This document shows, piece after piece, positions 44,016 to 55,135 of a stretch of DNA of 64,000 nt. Positions within the stretch are counted from its first letter, which is position 1. Each line of letters starts with the position of its first letter. Source of the DNA: Craspedostauros australis (taxonomy: Eukaryota; Bacillariophyta; Bacillariophyceae; Mastogloiales; Achnanthaceae); NCBI GenBank assembly GCA_026770025.1, contig JAMXDE010000005.1, positions 1,860,001 to 1,924,000 of the forward strand, written 5' to 3'. The translations under genes were made by a program, and so were the position numbers. A model generated the notes under the pieces. That model was not told the origin of the DNA. It saw nothing but the letters and a program-made list of their open reading frames with translations, and searched no databases.

Positions 44016-44867
44016 ATGGTCGAGGGAATTGGAGCATCCGCAGTGGCATCCGTGGAGAATGCCGCAGAGCGTCAATTCGGCGCTGAATTCGAGGACATCC
44101 ACATCTTATCCAACGCTCAAGTGGCCTTGATTCTGCAGGTCAGCGCACGCTCTGCGGTGGACCGCGATGAAGAGCTCAACGAGGTGTACCGCAAGACGCA
44201 GAAATACGTGGAACGATTCAACACCATGACGAATCCGGAGAAGGATCATCAGGAGCTCGTCGATGAGTTGGATAACTTGCAAGAGTGAGTTCGACTGGAC
44301 GCCCCTACAGCTGAGCACGATAGAGTAGTTGGATTGGCGCCAGAGTGCACATATGGACAGACCGGTGCATACTTGTACATTGACGAAGGCATTGATGAAG
44401 GCCCTTGAGTCAATCCATGGACGCGGAAGCGGAAACACAAGCGAAAGCATCAAGACGAAACACGGCAGAGGGAGAGTATCTATTCTTCCTTCTATTTGCA
44501 TCCCGGTGCAGTGTTGGATCCAATCGTCCCAGATCTATCTGGATTGCTCCGCTATCGTGCTAGTCCTTGCCCTCACACTATGACTTTCTCTCTCACTGCT
44601 GCCATTCCACCCTGCCATACTAAAACACCCGCTTTTTGAATCACCGAAACCATCAGCGCCTTGACCACATTCCGAAAAGAGACAGACGAGGGAGAAGACC
44701 TGGAGCTGCATGGATTCGAGGTTGCCGCACTCATGAATTTGGTCATCACAGATACATCCGTGGAAGAGGCAGTGACGTTGATACCGTCGCTATCGAGATT
44801 ACCAGAGGCAGCAATCGATGAGATTCTGGATCTGATCAAGAGCACCATGATCCGCATCGTATCGTAA
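44016..44867 (+). CDS. RPB4: RNA polymerase II subunit RPB4
   Basis: Exons 44016-44284 and 44657-44867 join in phase 2 (NLQ-D-ALTTF) to 159 residues, close to the human length of 142. Conserved parts are FEDIHILSNAQVALIL at the N-terminus, the RFNTMTNPEKDHQELVDELDNLQ region, and the HRDC-like C-terminal domain LHGFEVAALMNLVITDTSVEEAVTLIPSL followed by EAAIDEILDLI. RPB4 pairs with RPB7 to form the stalk of polymerase II, with roles in initiation and mRNA export. The gene converges on the PsbQ-like gene with about 270 bp between. Confidence 0.9.
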
Positions 44868-45137
44868 ACAAGGAGCTGGGCGGGAATTCAATGTCGGCAT
44901 GAGATAACGCACGGTCTGATGTGACACAGCATGGTGCAGTAGGTCTGAGCATGGGGCTACCCGTACAATGGAGATTGCCCGATGCGCTGCATTGCCTTCA
45001 CTCGACTCTGCTTCAGTTCGTTTTACCACACCCTTTCTGATCATATCATCCCGGCAGCATGCATAGTAGAGTAGTCTAGAGAGCACACTACTATTCCTAC
45101 ACCTGTGTCCAGCCGAGTAGAGGCAGAGGGATCCGGT
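44868..45137. other. Short convergent intergenic region
   Basis: Shared 3' UTR space of RPB4 and the PsbQ-like gene. Nothing else seen. Confidence 0.5.
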
Positions 45138-46214
45138 TTACTGTTGCATGATCTTATCCATCAGAGCCTTGGCCTGTTCCAATTCACCCGGCGGCACGAT
45201 CGCAAGGTACTTCTTCATAGCGTTGGTGGCGATGTCGGCGAACTTGTACAGATCCTCCGTCTCCTTCTCGCCGCTCTTCATCAGGTACTCCAACTCGGCG
45301 CGCAGATTTTCAACATTCGTCAGGACATCGTTGCGCAGAAGGTATGCCAGGCTCTGCTCCGTCTTGGGGGTCGCGCCACCACCCAGGTACACGTTGGCCC
45401 GATCGGGATCGCTGTAGTAGATGTTGTCGCCGTACGCATTGAAGGCTTTCTTGAATGGGATCTTCTCGTACTTCTTCTGCTGCATGATGGTGAGGGCGTC
45501 TGGCCATCTGCTCTCATCGCGGACAAGCTTCTTGACCTGCGTCAACTCGTAATCGATCTCCAGGATGGGCATCAGCAGCTTCGGGTACGCATCCACTTTG
45601 CCTTTGTTGCCAGCGTCTCCTGCCTCCAATTCGCCGCTGTACTTGATGTTGTCGGCCTCGGCTTGTTCCCATATCCGGATCTGGCGATTTAAGTCAAGAG
45701 GAAGGCGGTATTAGGATGCCATGTGGTTATTGAGAGTTGAGTATATTGGAGGCGAGTAGCGCAGTTGTTGTTGCTGCTGCTGCAGCGATGGTCAAGAGGG
45801 GGCCATGACCCTTCATCACATCGCATCTCATCTCGTGCATTCACTCATGCGTCCACCCATTCACTCATTGTGAAAACCCATCATGGACAAAAGCCTCCCA
45901 TTCCAAACAATAAAAGACGCAAATAGACACGTATCGCAACGCACCTGCTCGAGCATGGGATTCGTCAACGGATTCTTCTTGAACAGATCATCGCGTGCTT
46001 GCGCTGGTGTTGGATTCATTGCGATCAAACCCAAACCAACCGCCGCTTGCACGAAGGATCTGCGATCGGTGGATTCCTTCTGCATGTTCAGTGCGGATGC
46101 CGACGATGACGTGGAGATGTCCTGGTGCGCAGGCACAAAGGCATGGCATGGTACCATGCCAATCAAGGCCAAGATGACCAACGACGTGAGCGCGATGGGA
46201 GTTTTGTTCGGCAT
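45138..46214 (-). CDS. PsbQ/Psb31-like extrinsic photosystem II protein, thylakoid lumen
   Basis: Exons 46214-45945 and 45680-45138 on the minus strand join in phase 0 (PMLEQ|IRIWEQ) to 270 residues. The N-terminus is tripartite: a signal peptide ending CHA-FVP (plastid cleavage motif), a Ser-rich transit part, then a twin-arginine thylakoid signal (DRRSFVQAAVGLGLIAMNPTPAQA). The mature part of about 200 residues is mostly helical (YPKLLMPILEIDYELTQVKKLV, NLRAELEYLMKSGEKETEDLY), consistent with the four-helix bundle of PsbQ-type subunits, and contains the conserved-looking IYYSDPDRANVYLGGGATPKTEQS. Diatom photosystem II has lumenal PsbQ' and Psb31 subunits of this kind that support oxygen evolution. 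Which of the two this is cannot be settled without alignment. Confidence 0.68.
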
Positions 46215-46760
46215 TGTTGGTGATGGTATGTGTAGTGGTGCTGGTAAGGGATGAGATGAGTATGTGTTATTAGGGTTGCTGTCAAGGATTGACCTGCTGT
46301 GCGAGTGCTGGATGGACTCCGTTATGGTTGGAGTTGTGTCTTGTTCCAGTTGAAGGGTGTGAGTTGTGTTGTCAACTGGCTGCGAAGCCATGTGCAGTTG
46401 AGTGGAGTGAATGTTCTCTTCATCGTTGCCGTCGTCAGTCAAGTTGATGGGCCTCACTGGTGTTGAATACGAGGACACGTACGAGGACGAGCATGAATGT
46501 GCGTATCTTTTGACGTTTTGCTGGATGAGGTGGTGCGGATTATCTCTTGTCATGAATGAGTCACCATCGGATGCTGTTTTCCGCTCCGGATGCGAGGCCC
46601 ACAGTGATGGCACGTACTCGGCTCCACCTCTCTCGTCGAATTCATCATCCGAAGAGACCTGCACGCCTTCGCAATACGAGTACGGTAAGACATGACAAGC
46701 AAAGAAGCATGGCCGATGTGTTTGTGTCGAGTAATTTGTTTTCTAAGCCAAAGCAGACGT
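46215..46760. other. Intergenic region
   Basis: Promoter/5' leader of the PsbQ-like gene and 3' UTR of RPL3 (both minus strand). One TACGAGTA octamer at 46675. No gene seen. Confidence 0.5.
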
Positions 46761-48243
46761 TTAGTTTTGCTTGGAGGCCAAAGGTCCAAGGAACTTTGCC
46801 TTCTCCTCTGCTGTCTGGAAGCGTCCGTGTCCGAACTTGGAGCTGGTGTCGATGAACTTGATGTCGATCTTCTCCAGCTGCTTTCGCGTGGTGTGCTTCA
46901 TCATGGACTTTCGCAGGACGAGTGGGCGCTTCTTGACTCCGACGACGGCACCCTTGAGCATGAGCCAGTCGTTGGTGACCTCTCCGTAGTGCACGAATCC
47001 TCCCATTGGGGTGATGCTCTTCTCGGTCAGGTCGGCCTCGGTCTGGCAACTGGCCTTGTCGTCCTTCTTTCCGATGCGGTACACCTTCTTGTTGAGCTCG
47101 GTACGGTGGAAGTAACCGTTCTGACCGGCACGTGCCACGGTGGTAGACACACGGGCTGGATGCCACGATCCGATACAGGCGACCTTACGCAGACCACGGT
47201 GGGTCTTGCGTGGGAGACGAGTGACACCCCAACGGGTGGTCACGCCCTCGTATCCGTGTCCCTTTGTGACTCCGAGAACATCGATGTTCTCGTCCTTGGC
47301 AAACACACTGTCGACGGTGACCTCCTTCTCGAAGAGGGACTTGGCGAAGTCGACCTTGGCGGCGGCATCTCCTCCGTTGACCTGGATCTCCATGATGTGG
47401 GCCTTCTTGATGCGGAGATTGAGCTTCTTCACCTGGGTGTGGGCGATGACACGGACGATGGTGCAGAACTTCTTAATGCGCTCCAGCTCGGCCTCGATGT
47501 CCTTGGCGCCATCCTCGTACTTCTTGGCGTACTTGGTGTACGCCTTTTTCTTGCTGTGGTACCAGTTCTTGTAGCATCTGCGCTTGAACTCCTCGCTCAA
47601 ATGCTCCGCGAAGACGGTGGTGAGCGTGCGGAGACCAGTTGGTGTCTCGACGTATCCGACAACTCCGACAACGACCATCGGTGGCGTCTCAATGATGGAG
47701 ACAGCATCGACGACCTCGCGCTTGTGCATGAGGGCACCTGGACGGTCGACGCCACGGACGATGTGGGTCATACCGGCCTTGTATCCGCGGAAGGCGGTCA
47801 GGTGTGGAGCGGCGGTGGCATCATCCTTGGGGAAGGAGCGGATGCGACCGGTGTGGCTCTTGGTACGCTTCTTTGGGAGGAATCCAAGGGATCCCTTGCG
47901 TGGTGCCTCGAACTTTCTGTGCGACCTGTGATTTCACAAGAGATGTACCAAAGCAGAGCAGAGTACGGTGTGAGATTTCATGTCTTGGCACTGTTGTTGT
48001 TACTGCTGTTGTTACTGCTGTTGTTACTGCTGTTGTTACTGCTGTTCTTGCTCATGAAAGGACACACGCAGCGTATTTTTCACAGGTATCGGCTTCACAT
48101 CTGACCTCAGCCACAACAACGATTGCTGTCATCATCATGTTGGTGTTGGGTCGACATCTCCATTGGCTGGAGAGGTAACGCAACGACTACTACGCCACGT
48201 GCGTGCGGCACACAACCGCACTTCCGCCATGGTCGACTCACAT
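46761..48243 (-). CDS. RPL3: Ribosomal protein L3 (uL3), cytosolic
   Basis: The coding sequence is split so that exon 1 holds only AT of the start codon (48243-48242) and exon 2 (47925-46761) supplies the G and the rest, with a GTGAGT donor and a CACAG acceptor. The product is 388 residues, the standard eukaryotic length. It begins [20 protein letters not shown], then [13 protein letters not shown], the W-finger/central extension region [37 protein letters not shown], and ends [19 protein letters not shown]. The conserved His in this region, target of methylation in yeast L3, is at IGSWHP. Core 60S subunit protein near the peptidyl transferase centre. Expression should be high. Confidence 0.97.
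47991..48047. repeat. 12-bp tandem repeat in RPL3 intron
   Basis: Four to five copies of TGTTGTTACTGC within the 316-nt RPL3 intron. In the open strand it simulates a poly-Leu peptide. Confidence 0.9.
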
Positions 48244-48753
48244 CTTGAACTTGCTGTTGTCCTGGTGCGGATTTTGGCTATTTGGCGCGGGTTGGCTTGC
48301 CTGTCGATTGCTTTGTTGCTTGGACGGCGTTCGTGCTGGTCAGACGGGTGCAGACTCTCGTTGGCTGGAGGGACTTCGAGATGTCTTCGTTTTCATCACC
48401 TTCATCGTCTTCGTGCTTTTGTTGGTTGCCGCAGATTTCTTAGTATGTGAGGTACGGATGGTAATCGATTCAACGGACTAAACGTGTGACTCATGTGACT
48501 GCATGTCACGTTTTCGAATTTCGTCTGATTTTCTGATTTCGACAGAATCTCCGCAAAATCGGAACCGTTGTTTGATGGCTGACTTCGGCGCCTCATTTTC
48601 ATCTCTCTGTTCGACGTGCACACTCCACGAGCTTCGTACTCGAACAGACACAAGTAGCCTCCCTCCACCAGTCTCACACAACAGAGAGAGGCAACCGATC
48701 AGCGAAGCAATACGACTACTCACAAGAGAGTACCTCATCGAAGCAGTATCACG
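48244..48753. other. Divergent promoter region (RPL3 / HAD hydrolase)
   Basis: 5' leaders and promoters of two divergent genes. Contains a TTTGGCGCG string at 48289, a partial E2F-like match. No gene seen. Confidence 0.5.
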
Positions 48754-50081
48754 ATGCATCCAACTCGATTCCTCACGGCGTTCGCCTCGACGTCTTCGTC
48801 ATCGTCTTCCGCGGCCGCAGCGGCGACTGCCGCCACCTCCGTCCCGCAGATTCACAACTCCATCAGCGAGATTGCCGACCTCTACGATGGGTTCATCTTG
48901 GATCAGTTCGGCGTGTTGCACAATGGCAAGGTACCTCTGGAGGGGGCACCGGAATGCATTCGATCGCTCAAGAAGATGGGGAAGAAACTGATCATCCTTT
49001 CCAACACCTCTGGCACGGCCGTCTCCGCATTGTCCAAGCTACCGAGATACGATATGGACCCCTCCGACTTTGTGGGTGCCGTCACGAGCGGCGAAGAATC
49101 CAGCAGATATATTCGAGAAACCTACGGTAATGCAGATGGTGCAGCCGACGGTGCGCAGCGACCGACGCGACGTGCCGTCTTCTTCACTTGGGATTACCAC
49201 GACGATCCGAATCGCCAGAAGTCGTATCTGGACAAATGTGGCGGCAACATCGTGCCGGCCAATTCAGTGGAAGAGGCGGACTTCGTGCTGGCGCATGGCG
49301 CGAATGTGTGGCAACGAGAGCGTATCGAGGATTTCACGCAGCTCGAAGGCTTCCTGCAGCAAGGTGATCTCAGCAGCATCGAGCCGATATTGGAGCAATG
49401 CAAGGCAAGGAACTTGCCGATGGTGTGCGCCAATTCGGACTTCATCGTGCGCATGCCTGACGGTTCCACTGGGTACATGCCAGGTACGTGACCATACTCC
49501 AGGGGTACCATCCAATTGATTGGTTTGATGCTTGCCAATGCATCCACCTGGTTCTTGCCAATGGCCAGATCTCGAGTTTCCGCTCCATTGACGTACCTTG
49601 TCCACGTGTAGATGAATGTATCCAATCTCATGCCAATACTGACACCATCGTAACTCTTCTTCCAATGACCGTACTCGTTCAAAATGCTTCGTGAACACAA
49701 TCATTGTCATCGTCAACAACAACAACTACATATTGCTACAACAACATGGCCACCATGACAACAGGGAACATCGCAAAGCGATACGAAGAGATGGGAGGGG
49801 AGTGCAAGTACTTTGGAAAGCCTGACCCGAAGCCCTTTCGAGCATGTGTGGAGATGCTGGGACTTGATGCATCACGAGTTGTGCATGTAGGAGATTCGCT
49901 GCATCATGATATCGCAGGAGCGAACGCTGCTGAGATAGCGAGCGTCCTCGTCACCAGTGGCATTCATTGTGAGGAGTTGGGGACCAACTTTGGTAAATTG
50001 CCAACAGATGATGCCTTGGTAGACCTGCTGCACAAGTCAGGCCACACGCCGACGCACATCGTGTCAACATTTCAGTTGTAA
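48754..50081 (+). CDS. HAD-superfamily class IIA hydrolase
   Basis: Exons 48754-49483 and 49765-50081 join in phase 1 (TGYMPG-GNIAKRY) to 348 residues. Motif I is DGFILDQFGVLHNG (nucleophile Asp followed by Gln in place of the usual second Asp), motif II is ILSNTSG, and motif III/IV lie in YFGKPDPKPF and VVHVGDSLHHDIAGANAAEI. The layout matches the TIGR01459-like group of small-molecule phosphatases related to NagD and 4-nitrophenylphosphatase. The N-terminus (MHPTRFLTAFASTSSSSSS plus an Ala run) could be an organelle presequence. Substituting Gln for the second motif I Asp, the general acid in phosphatases, is a family feature and leaves the reaction uncertain. Substrate unknown. Confidence 0.82.
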
Positions 50082-50842
50082 ATATCGAACGACGCACGCG
50101 ACACTACTCCAGGGCTGCTCGTCCATCAACAGTCTGCTTGCAGCGGTGAACTCTTGCGACACAGTACTCTCCCTGTAACGAAAAAAAACGAGGCCATACC
50201 AGGATCATGCATCTTGGTGGTCACGCGATGCCAACCTGGCTACGTCACTCATACTCGTATGCACGAGTAGTGAGAGGAAGCATGCATCCGCATTCTTGAC
50301 CTCTTCATGTCTGCATGGGCGGTGGAATCAGCGGTATTGCTGTTTTTAGAAGTACTACTCGTGCTTCTTTCGTATCGACCACGATCGTATCTTTCGAACA
50401 GAAGACATGCCACCAGATGAGTCGACAATTATGTACGTTGAGTTCCTGAACACGAAAGGAGGTATGGAAAGAGGCCTTTCTGTTTGGTGTTGAACACTTG
50501 GAAGCGACGATCTTTGGGGTCATCAAAAGATCTCCTCTTCATTGGTCCAACATAAACCTGAAGAACATGGAGTTGGATTTGGGGTTTTGTTGGGACGTCA
50601 ATCAAGAGCACCAATCTCGTCTGGTGTCACACTGGAAGCTGGAATGAACGTGGACAAAGCACCATCATGTGGAGGAGAGAAGTTGGTTCCTCATAAAAAA
50701 GAGATTAATCGCAACCTTGCACACCGAGTGATCGACCCATTCAGCAAGCTTGGTGAGTGCAAGTACTCTATCAAGAAGGATCAACACGGCCATATCCCGA
50801 CCAAGATAGAAGGAGGACCCGACCCACCATCCAACGGAAAGC
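50082..50842. other. Intergenic region with duplicated 5' flank of the P-loop gene
   Basis: From about 50500 the sequence matches, inverted, the flank of copy 1 (to 31060). A conserved open segment ends at a donor (50753) that would splice in frame to 50937 inside the P-loop gene. One TACTCGTA octamer at 50252. Confidence 0.55.
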
Positions 50843-51961
50843 ATGATGATCCGTCTTCTTCCAACCAAGATGATGCGTTCACCATCTGTCGGTAGAAGAC
50901 CAGTGAAGTTCGTAGCTCTCCTCCTCCTTGCCTCAGCATCGACCCAGGTGGCAGCATTCACAACACCGTCACCATCGGCACACTCGTGCCTCAGCGTGCA
51001 TTCATCCCCACCGGCATTCCGCACCCTCAACATGAGCACGGACAGCACCAGCAGCCCAGACGAGGGCGAGCCAAACCCCAAACCGAAGCATGACAAGAAC
51101 ATCCGTGTACTTGAAAAGGGTTGCTACCACTTTCTGGGCGACACCATCAAGATATTCTACCCGTTGTTGTCAGACCTCGCATACCGCAATAAGAGCGCAC
51201 GAGTATCGACCTTCCTGTGCGACCGACAGGGCAAGCCTGGGTTCTTCTTTGCTGGTGAGGATTTCCGTCCAATTGCGCACGATCCAAAGAAGATCATCGA
51301 AGTCGAAGTCTCACCAGCCCATGATCCATCTGATGCGGACAAAGTCTTCGTCTACTGCACGGAAGAGGGATCTGGCAAAACAACCGACCTGGTCTCGAGT
51401 GCGTACATCAGAAAAGGTGCATTGACCTTGCTGTTGGACATCAAGGATGACATTTGCGCTTTCCATGAAAGCAACATGGACAAGTGCATGGAAGAGGCCC
51501 GGGCCGCTCTCAAGAGTCAGATTGTGGCATTGGTAGTAGATCACTTTCCTGTCCTGGAGAAAACCATCGACTTCATCCACTCCATGGATATCAGCCCGGT
51601 GGCTTGGTCGGAGTCAATGAAAGCAAATCCATCCAAGAAGGAGCCCATCAAGATCATCCTGGCGGTCGACGACGCAAACGACCTCCCGAACTTCATCAAG
51701 ACGACCATCCACAACAATTCGGCTCTGGGAAAGGAGATGTCTGACTTCCTTCGTGGCTACTGCGATGGTGAGGAAGAGTTGCAACCAATGGAAAAGTATG
51801 AGCTGAAGGTTTTGTTCGGCTTCGCAGGAACCGAACTCGCATGGACGATGGATGGAGACTTGTCGGAGAACTGCGTCCAGATCATTCCAAGCATGAAGCG
51901 CAACCCAGGAGACGCACAGCGTGCTCAAGCTTTCACCCGCGAGCGCTTGGAGGGGTACTAG
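50843..51961 (+). CDS. P-loop NTPase family protein, copy 2, with signal peptide
   Basis: A single open frame of 372 residues. A Met at 50843 or 50870 begins a basic N-region and hydrophobic stretch (KFVALLLLASASTQVAAF) ending in an ASAFAP-like site, suggesting plastid or secretory targeting. The core has Walker A TEEGSGKT (the first Gly of GxxGxGKT is Thr here, Gly in copy 1), Walker B-like IILAVDDAN and FAGTELAW. It is about 85 percent identical to copy 1 in the core. An alternative start uses an exon ending at 50752 (ATG at 50644) spliced to 50937; both copies keep this donor and acceptor in the same phase. Function unrecognised; see copy 1 for possible relatives. Confidence 0.7.
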   Translation: MMIRLLPTKMMRSPSVGRRPVKFVALLLLASASTQVAAFTTPSPSAHSCLSVHSSPPAFRTLNMSTDSTSSPDEGEPNPKPKHDKNIRVLEKGCYHFLGDTIKIFYPLLSDLAYRNKSARVSTFLCDRQGKPGFFFAGEDFRPIAHDPKKIIEVEVSPAHDPSDADKVFVYCTEEGSGKTTDLVSSAYIRKGALTLLLDIKDDICAFHESNMDKCMEEARAALKSQIVALVVDHFPVLEKTIDFIHSMDISPVAWSESMKANPSKKEPIKIILAVDDANDLPNFIKTTIHNNSALGKEMSDFLRGYCDGEEELQPMEKYELKVLFGFAGTELAWTMDGDLSENCVQIIPSMKRNPGDAQRAQAFTRERLEGY

Positions 51962-52811
51962 GAGCAACGGAGACGGCTCAATGAGCATGGTAGCTCATTG
52001 GTGGTGTGGTGGCGGGCAAGTGGCAACCCACAAATTCAATATCATCTATCATATTATCATAATAGTCTCCCCTTGCCAGTGACTTCAACATGATTGAAAG
52101 GAACGCTTTTCCTATTTTGTCCATGCGTCGGCAACAGCACATCCATTTGAGCCGATGGGGCAGGTTGTACACACCAATGGGAAAGCAGAAGCTCAGGCGC
52201 AACAGGCATCCACCGCAGAGCTCTACACTTGGCGGCATTCTACACGAGTACGAATGCACGTATCATAGTCAGATGAGTCGATTGTGTTGCGCGACAAATC
52301 CAACGCGTCACACGAATGCCAACGCATTCCACCAAACGAGTGGATGAATGAGAGTGACAGAAAGAAGCGACTGCCACCACATCACAGCTCCTGACATCTG
52401 CTGTGTGTGGTGCCACCCACCAAATCAGTGGCCGACCTCACCAAAACCGATCCAACGTCTGCGCATGTGCATGTACCCACAACCATACTTCGATTCGATC
52501 ATTATTTGGTGCTGTTGCGAGAGATTCCTTTCTTGACAACGCATCGTTTTGGACACATTGGCACAAGAGGCCAACCCAGGTGTTCGCCAAAGAGAAGGAG
52601 AGAGTGCTGCCGCAGTATCAATAGAGTAACAGGAGACGTCAGAAGAAGGGCCATCAAGGGCGATTTATTGGCATCACCAATTCACATCCCATCTCATCAC
52701 AGCAGAGCAAAGCAACGCTTCCGCAGAAAAAACGCGCCGAACCGAACTGCACCCAACCAAACAGGGTTGATAGACCGATCACTCGTTCCACAAAGCACAC
52801 CGTTTACAAAG
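51962..52811. other. Intergenic region
   Basis: The first about 200 bp match the 3' flank of P-loop copy 1. The rest is upstream of the MATE gene, whose frame is open into it without conserved residues. No gene seen. Confidence 0.5.
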
Positions 52812-55135
52812 ATGTCTCCCATTCCACCCAGACGATGCCTGCTCAATCTGTGGATCCTGCTGCTGACCACAGTCGACGTCAAATGCTTTGCCGGGCATCA
52901 CAATCGCAAAAAGTCCGGCACTCGAGCGGTGCTCTTCTCGACCACGAGCAACAGCAACGGCATTTACGTCAACGATTATGCCAGTGCCAACATTGACGTC
53001 AACAGCTACCGACAGAGGTGGAGAAGAAAACAACATCTTGCAGCATTGCGTGCACAGGACGGCGAAGGCGACACTGCCGATGAAGTGAGCAGCGACGGTG
53101 GAGTCTCCAACAATCAAACAGACGCCTCCCTGTCAACCAAGGGTGGATCATCATCGGCGTCGCCGTTCCTGCTATCGACTAACCCGCAGCCATCCACCTG
53201 GCCTTGTTTCGATGAGATGGACAAGGCGTTGATCAAGATCTCGTTGCCCGTCATTGCCAACTTCGCCATCAACCCTTTGATCGGCGCCGTGGATTTGTTC
53301 TGGGTCAATCGGATGGGCAATGCACTGGCAATTGCTGGACAGTCGGCCGCCAATCAGGTCTTCAGTTCGGCCTTTTGGTGCATCTCCTTTCTTCCCAGCG
53401 GTGAGTGTTGCGACTGGTATTTTGATTGGACGATTCATCGAAGGATACAATTGGAGCAAATGGGATGAAATGGGAGACAGTGCCATGCAGAGCAGTGAAA
53501 ATGAGGGGAGCGTACACCACCTCACGGAATGCAAGGTCTGGTATTGCAACATGTGGCATGACGAGACATCACAAGTTCAATGCGCCAAACCTCGATACCA
53601 ATCGATGCTTGCCTGCTGATCTGTCTTCAATGAACCTCAGCACTCAACCATTGCTCTTTTCGACACTCTACTCTCGAGCATTCCTTCTACAACTCGTTTC
53701 CCAACGCTCACGAATGCACTGCAAACCGCAGTCACCGCAACACTGGTTTCAAAGAAGAATGCTGCAGGTGACGTTGAGGGAACGCAGGATGCAGTCTGCC
53801 AAGCCATCTTCCTGGGCCTCATCATTTCCGTTATCGGAACAGTATTGATGCTCCTCTATCCGGAAAAGGCGCTCAGTGCTGTACTATCTGAATCAGCGCC
53901 CGCGTTGGCATATGCCAAGCCGTACCTGTTGATCCGCGCCTTCGCTTTCCTTCCTTCTTTGATGTCTTTGGTCGGCTTTTCTGCATTCCGAGGTACGTTT
54001 TTCTCCGTCATCTTCTTTTGGTGCTCGGTTGCTGACTCGATTCACCATTTCTTGGCAAATCTGGTCCAGTCATGTACGGTACAATTGAGCACCCGTGGTC
54101 GTCTTCCATGCCTTCCTCTCTGATCTCATCCACCGTTCTTTTCCTTTCCTTGCTCGCCACTTGTTCAACATGTGATACGTGAATGCTCGATGCTGCGTAC
54201 CCCGTCATGGCCTCACAGGTATCCTGGACACGGCAACTCCCGTCAAGATCAGTGCATTCGCAAATGTTTTCAACGCAGTCCTCGATCCCATCCTCATCTT
54301 CTCCTTCGCCATGGGAGTTCCAGGTGCCGCGATGGCCACGCTCGCGGCAGAAGTCATCTCGGCCGTCGTTTTTCTCACCCTGCTACGCAAACGCAATTTG
54401 ATTCGCTGGAGGAAGATCGCTAAGCTGCCGAGATGGTCGTCGCTATCACCCTTGCTCAAGGGCGGAGCCGCATTGCAGCTGCGAAACCTGGCGCTCAACC
54501 TCACTTTCCTCATGGTGGCGCGCGTCACGCAATCCATCGATCAGACAGGTGTGGCGGCGGCCGCGCATGCCATGGCAGTGCAGACATTCCAAATCGGCGG
54601 CATCGTGCTGCTCGCGCTATCCACCGTCGCCCAGATCGTCGTCCCGAACGCCATGGTTGAGAAGGTCGACGAAAAGTCTGGCAAGAAGGTCGGAGGCTTG
54701 AAGTACGCCAAGGCCACAGTGAACCGCATGATGAGCTGGGGATTCTTGCTGGGCATCATCCTCGGATCCTTCCAGCTACTGTTGCTGCCGGCGATACAAA
54801 AATCCACGCCAATCTTGGAGGTCCGCGACGCGGCCAAGGCACCGGCCATCATCGCCAGCGTGCTGCAAATCATCAACGGTCTTGTGTTCATCGGCGAAGG
54901 TGTCATGGTGGGAACCGGGTCCTTCCTGCAGCTGTCCATCAGCACGGTGATTGCCACGGCTGGTTGCTTGGCCGCGCTGCACATCTTCCCGCCAAAGATC
55001 GGGCTCAGCGGTGTCTGGCTCGGTTTTGGAGTGTTCAACATCCTGAGACTCGCAGGAGTGTGGGTTCATCAAACGAGAATTGGGCCGCTATCGAGAAAGG
55101 CACTGGAACAGCCGAACCCTGTGCCAGCAACATGA
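52812..55135 (+). CDS. MATE/DinF-family efflux transporter
   Basis: Exons 52812-53400, 53732-53992 and 54219-55135 join in phase 1 at both junctions (FLPS-V-TATLV and SAFR-G-ILDTATP) to 588 residues. A signal-peptide-like N-terminus (LLNLWILLLTTVDVKCFAG) and Ser/Asp-rich spacer suggest plastid-envelope targeting. The transporter core starts at DKALIKISLPVIANFAINPLIGAVDLFWVNRMG, the MATE helix 1-2 region, and includes SAFRGILDTATPVKISAFANVFNAVLDP, the family RGxxDTxxP motif and NxxLDP. About twelve membrane segments are expected. This subgroup (DinF-like) includes plant plastid MATEs such as EDS5 and citrate exporters; the substrate is not deducible. Confidence 0.9.

Noticed and set aside
46692-48104. 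470-codon open frame on the plus strand
   Set aside because: Exactly antisense to the unmistakable RPL3 coding exon; product is Val/Leu-biased with no domain.
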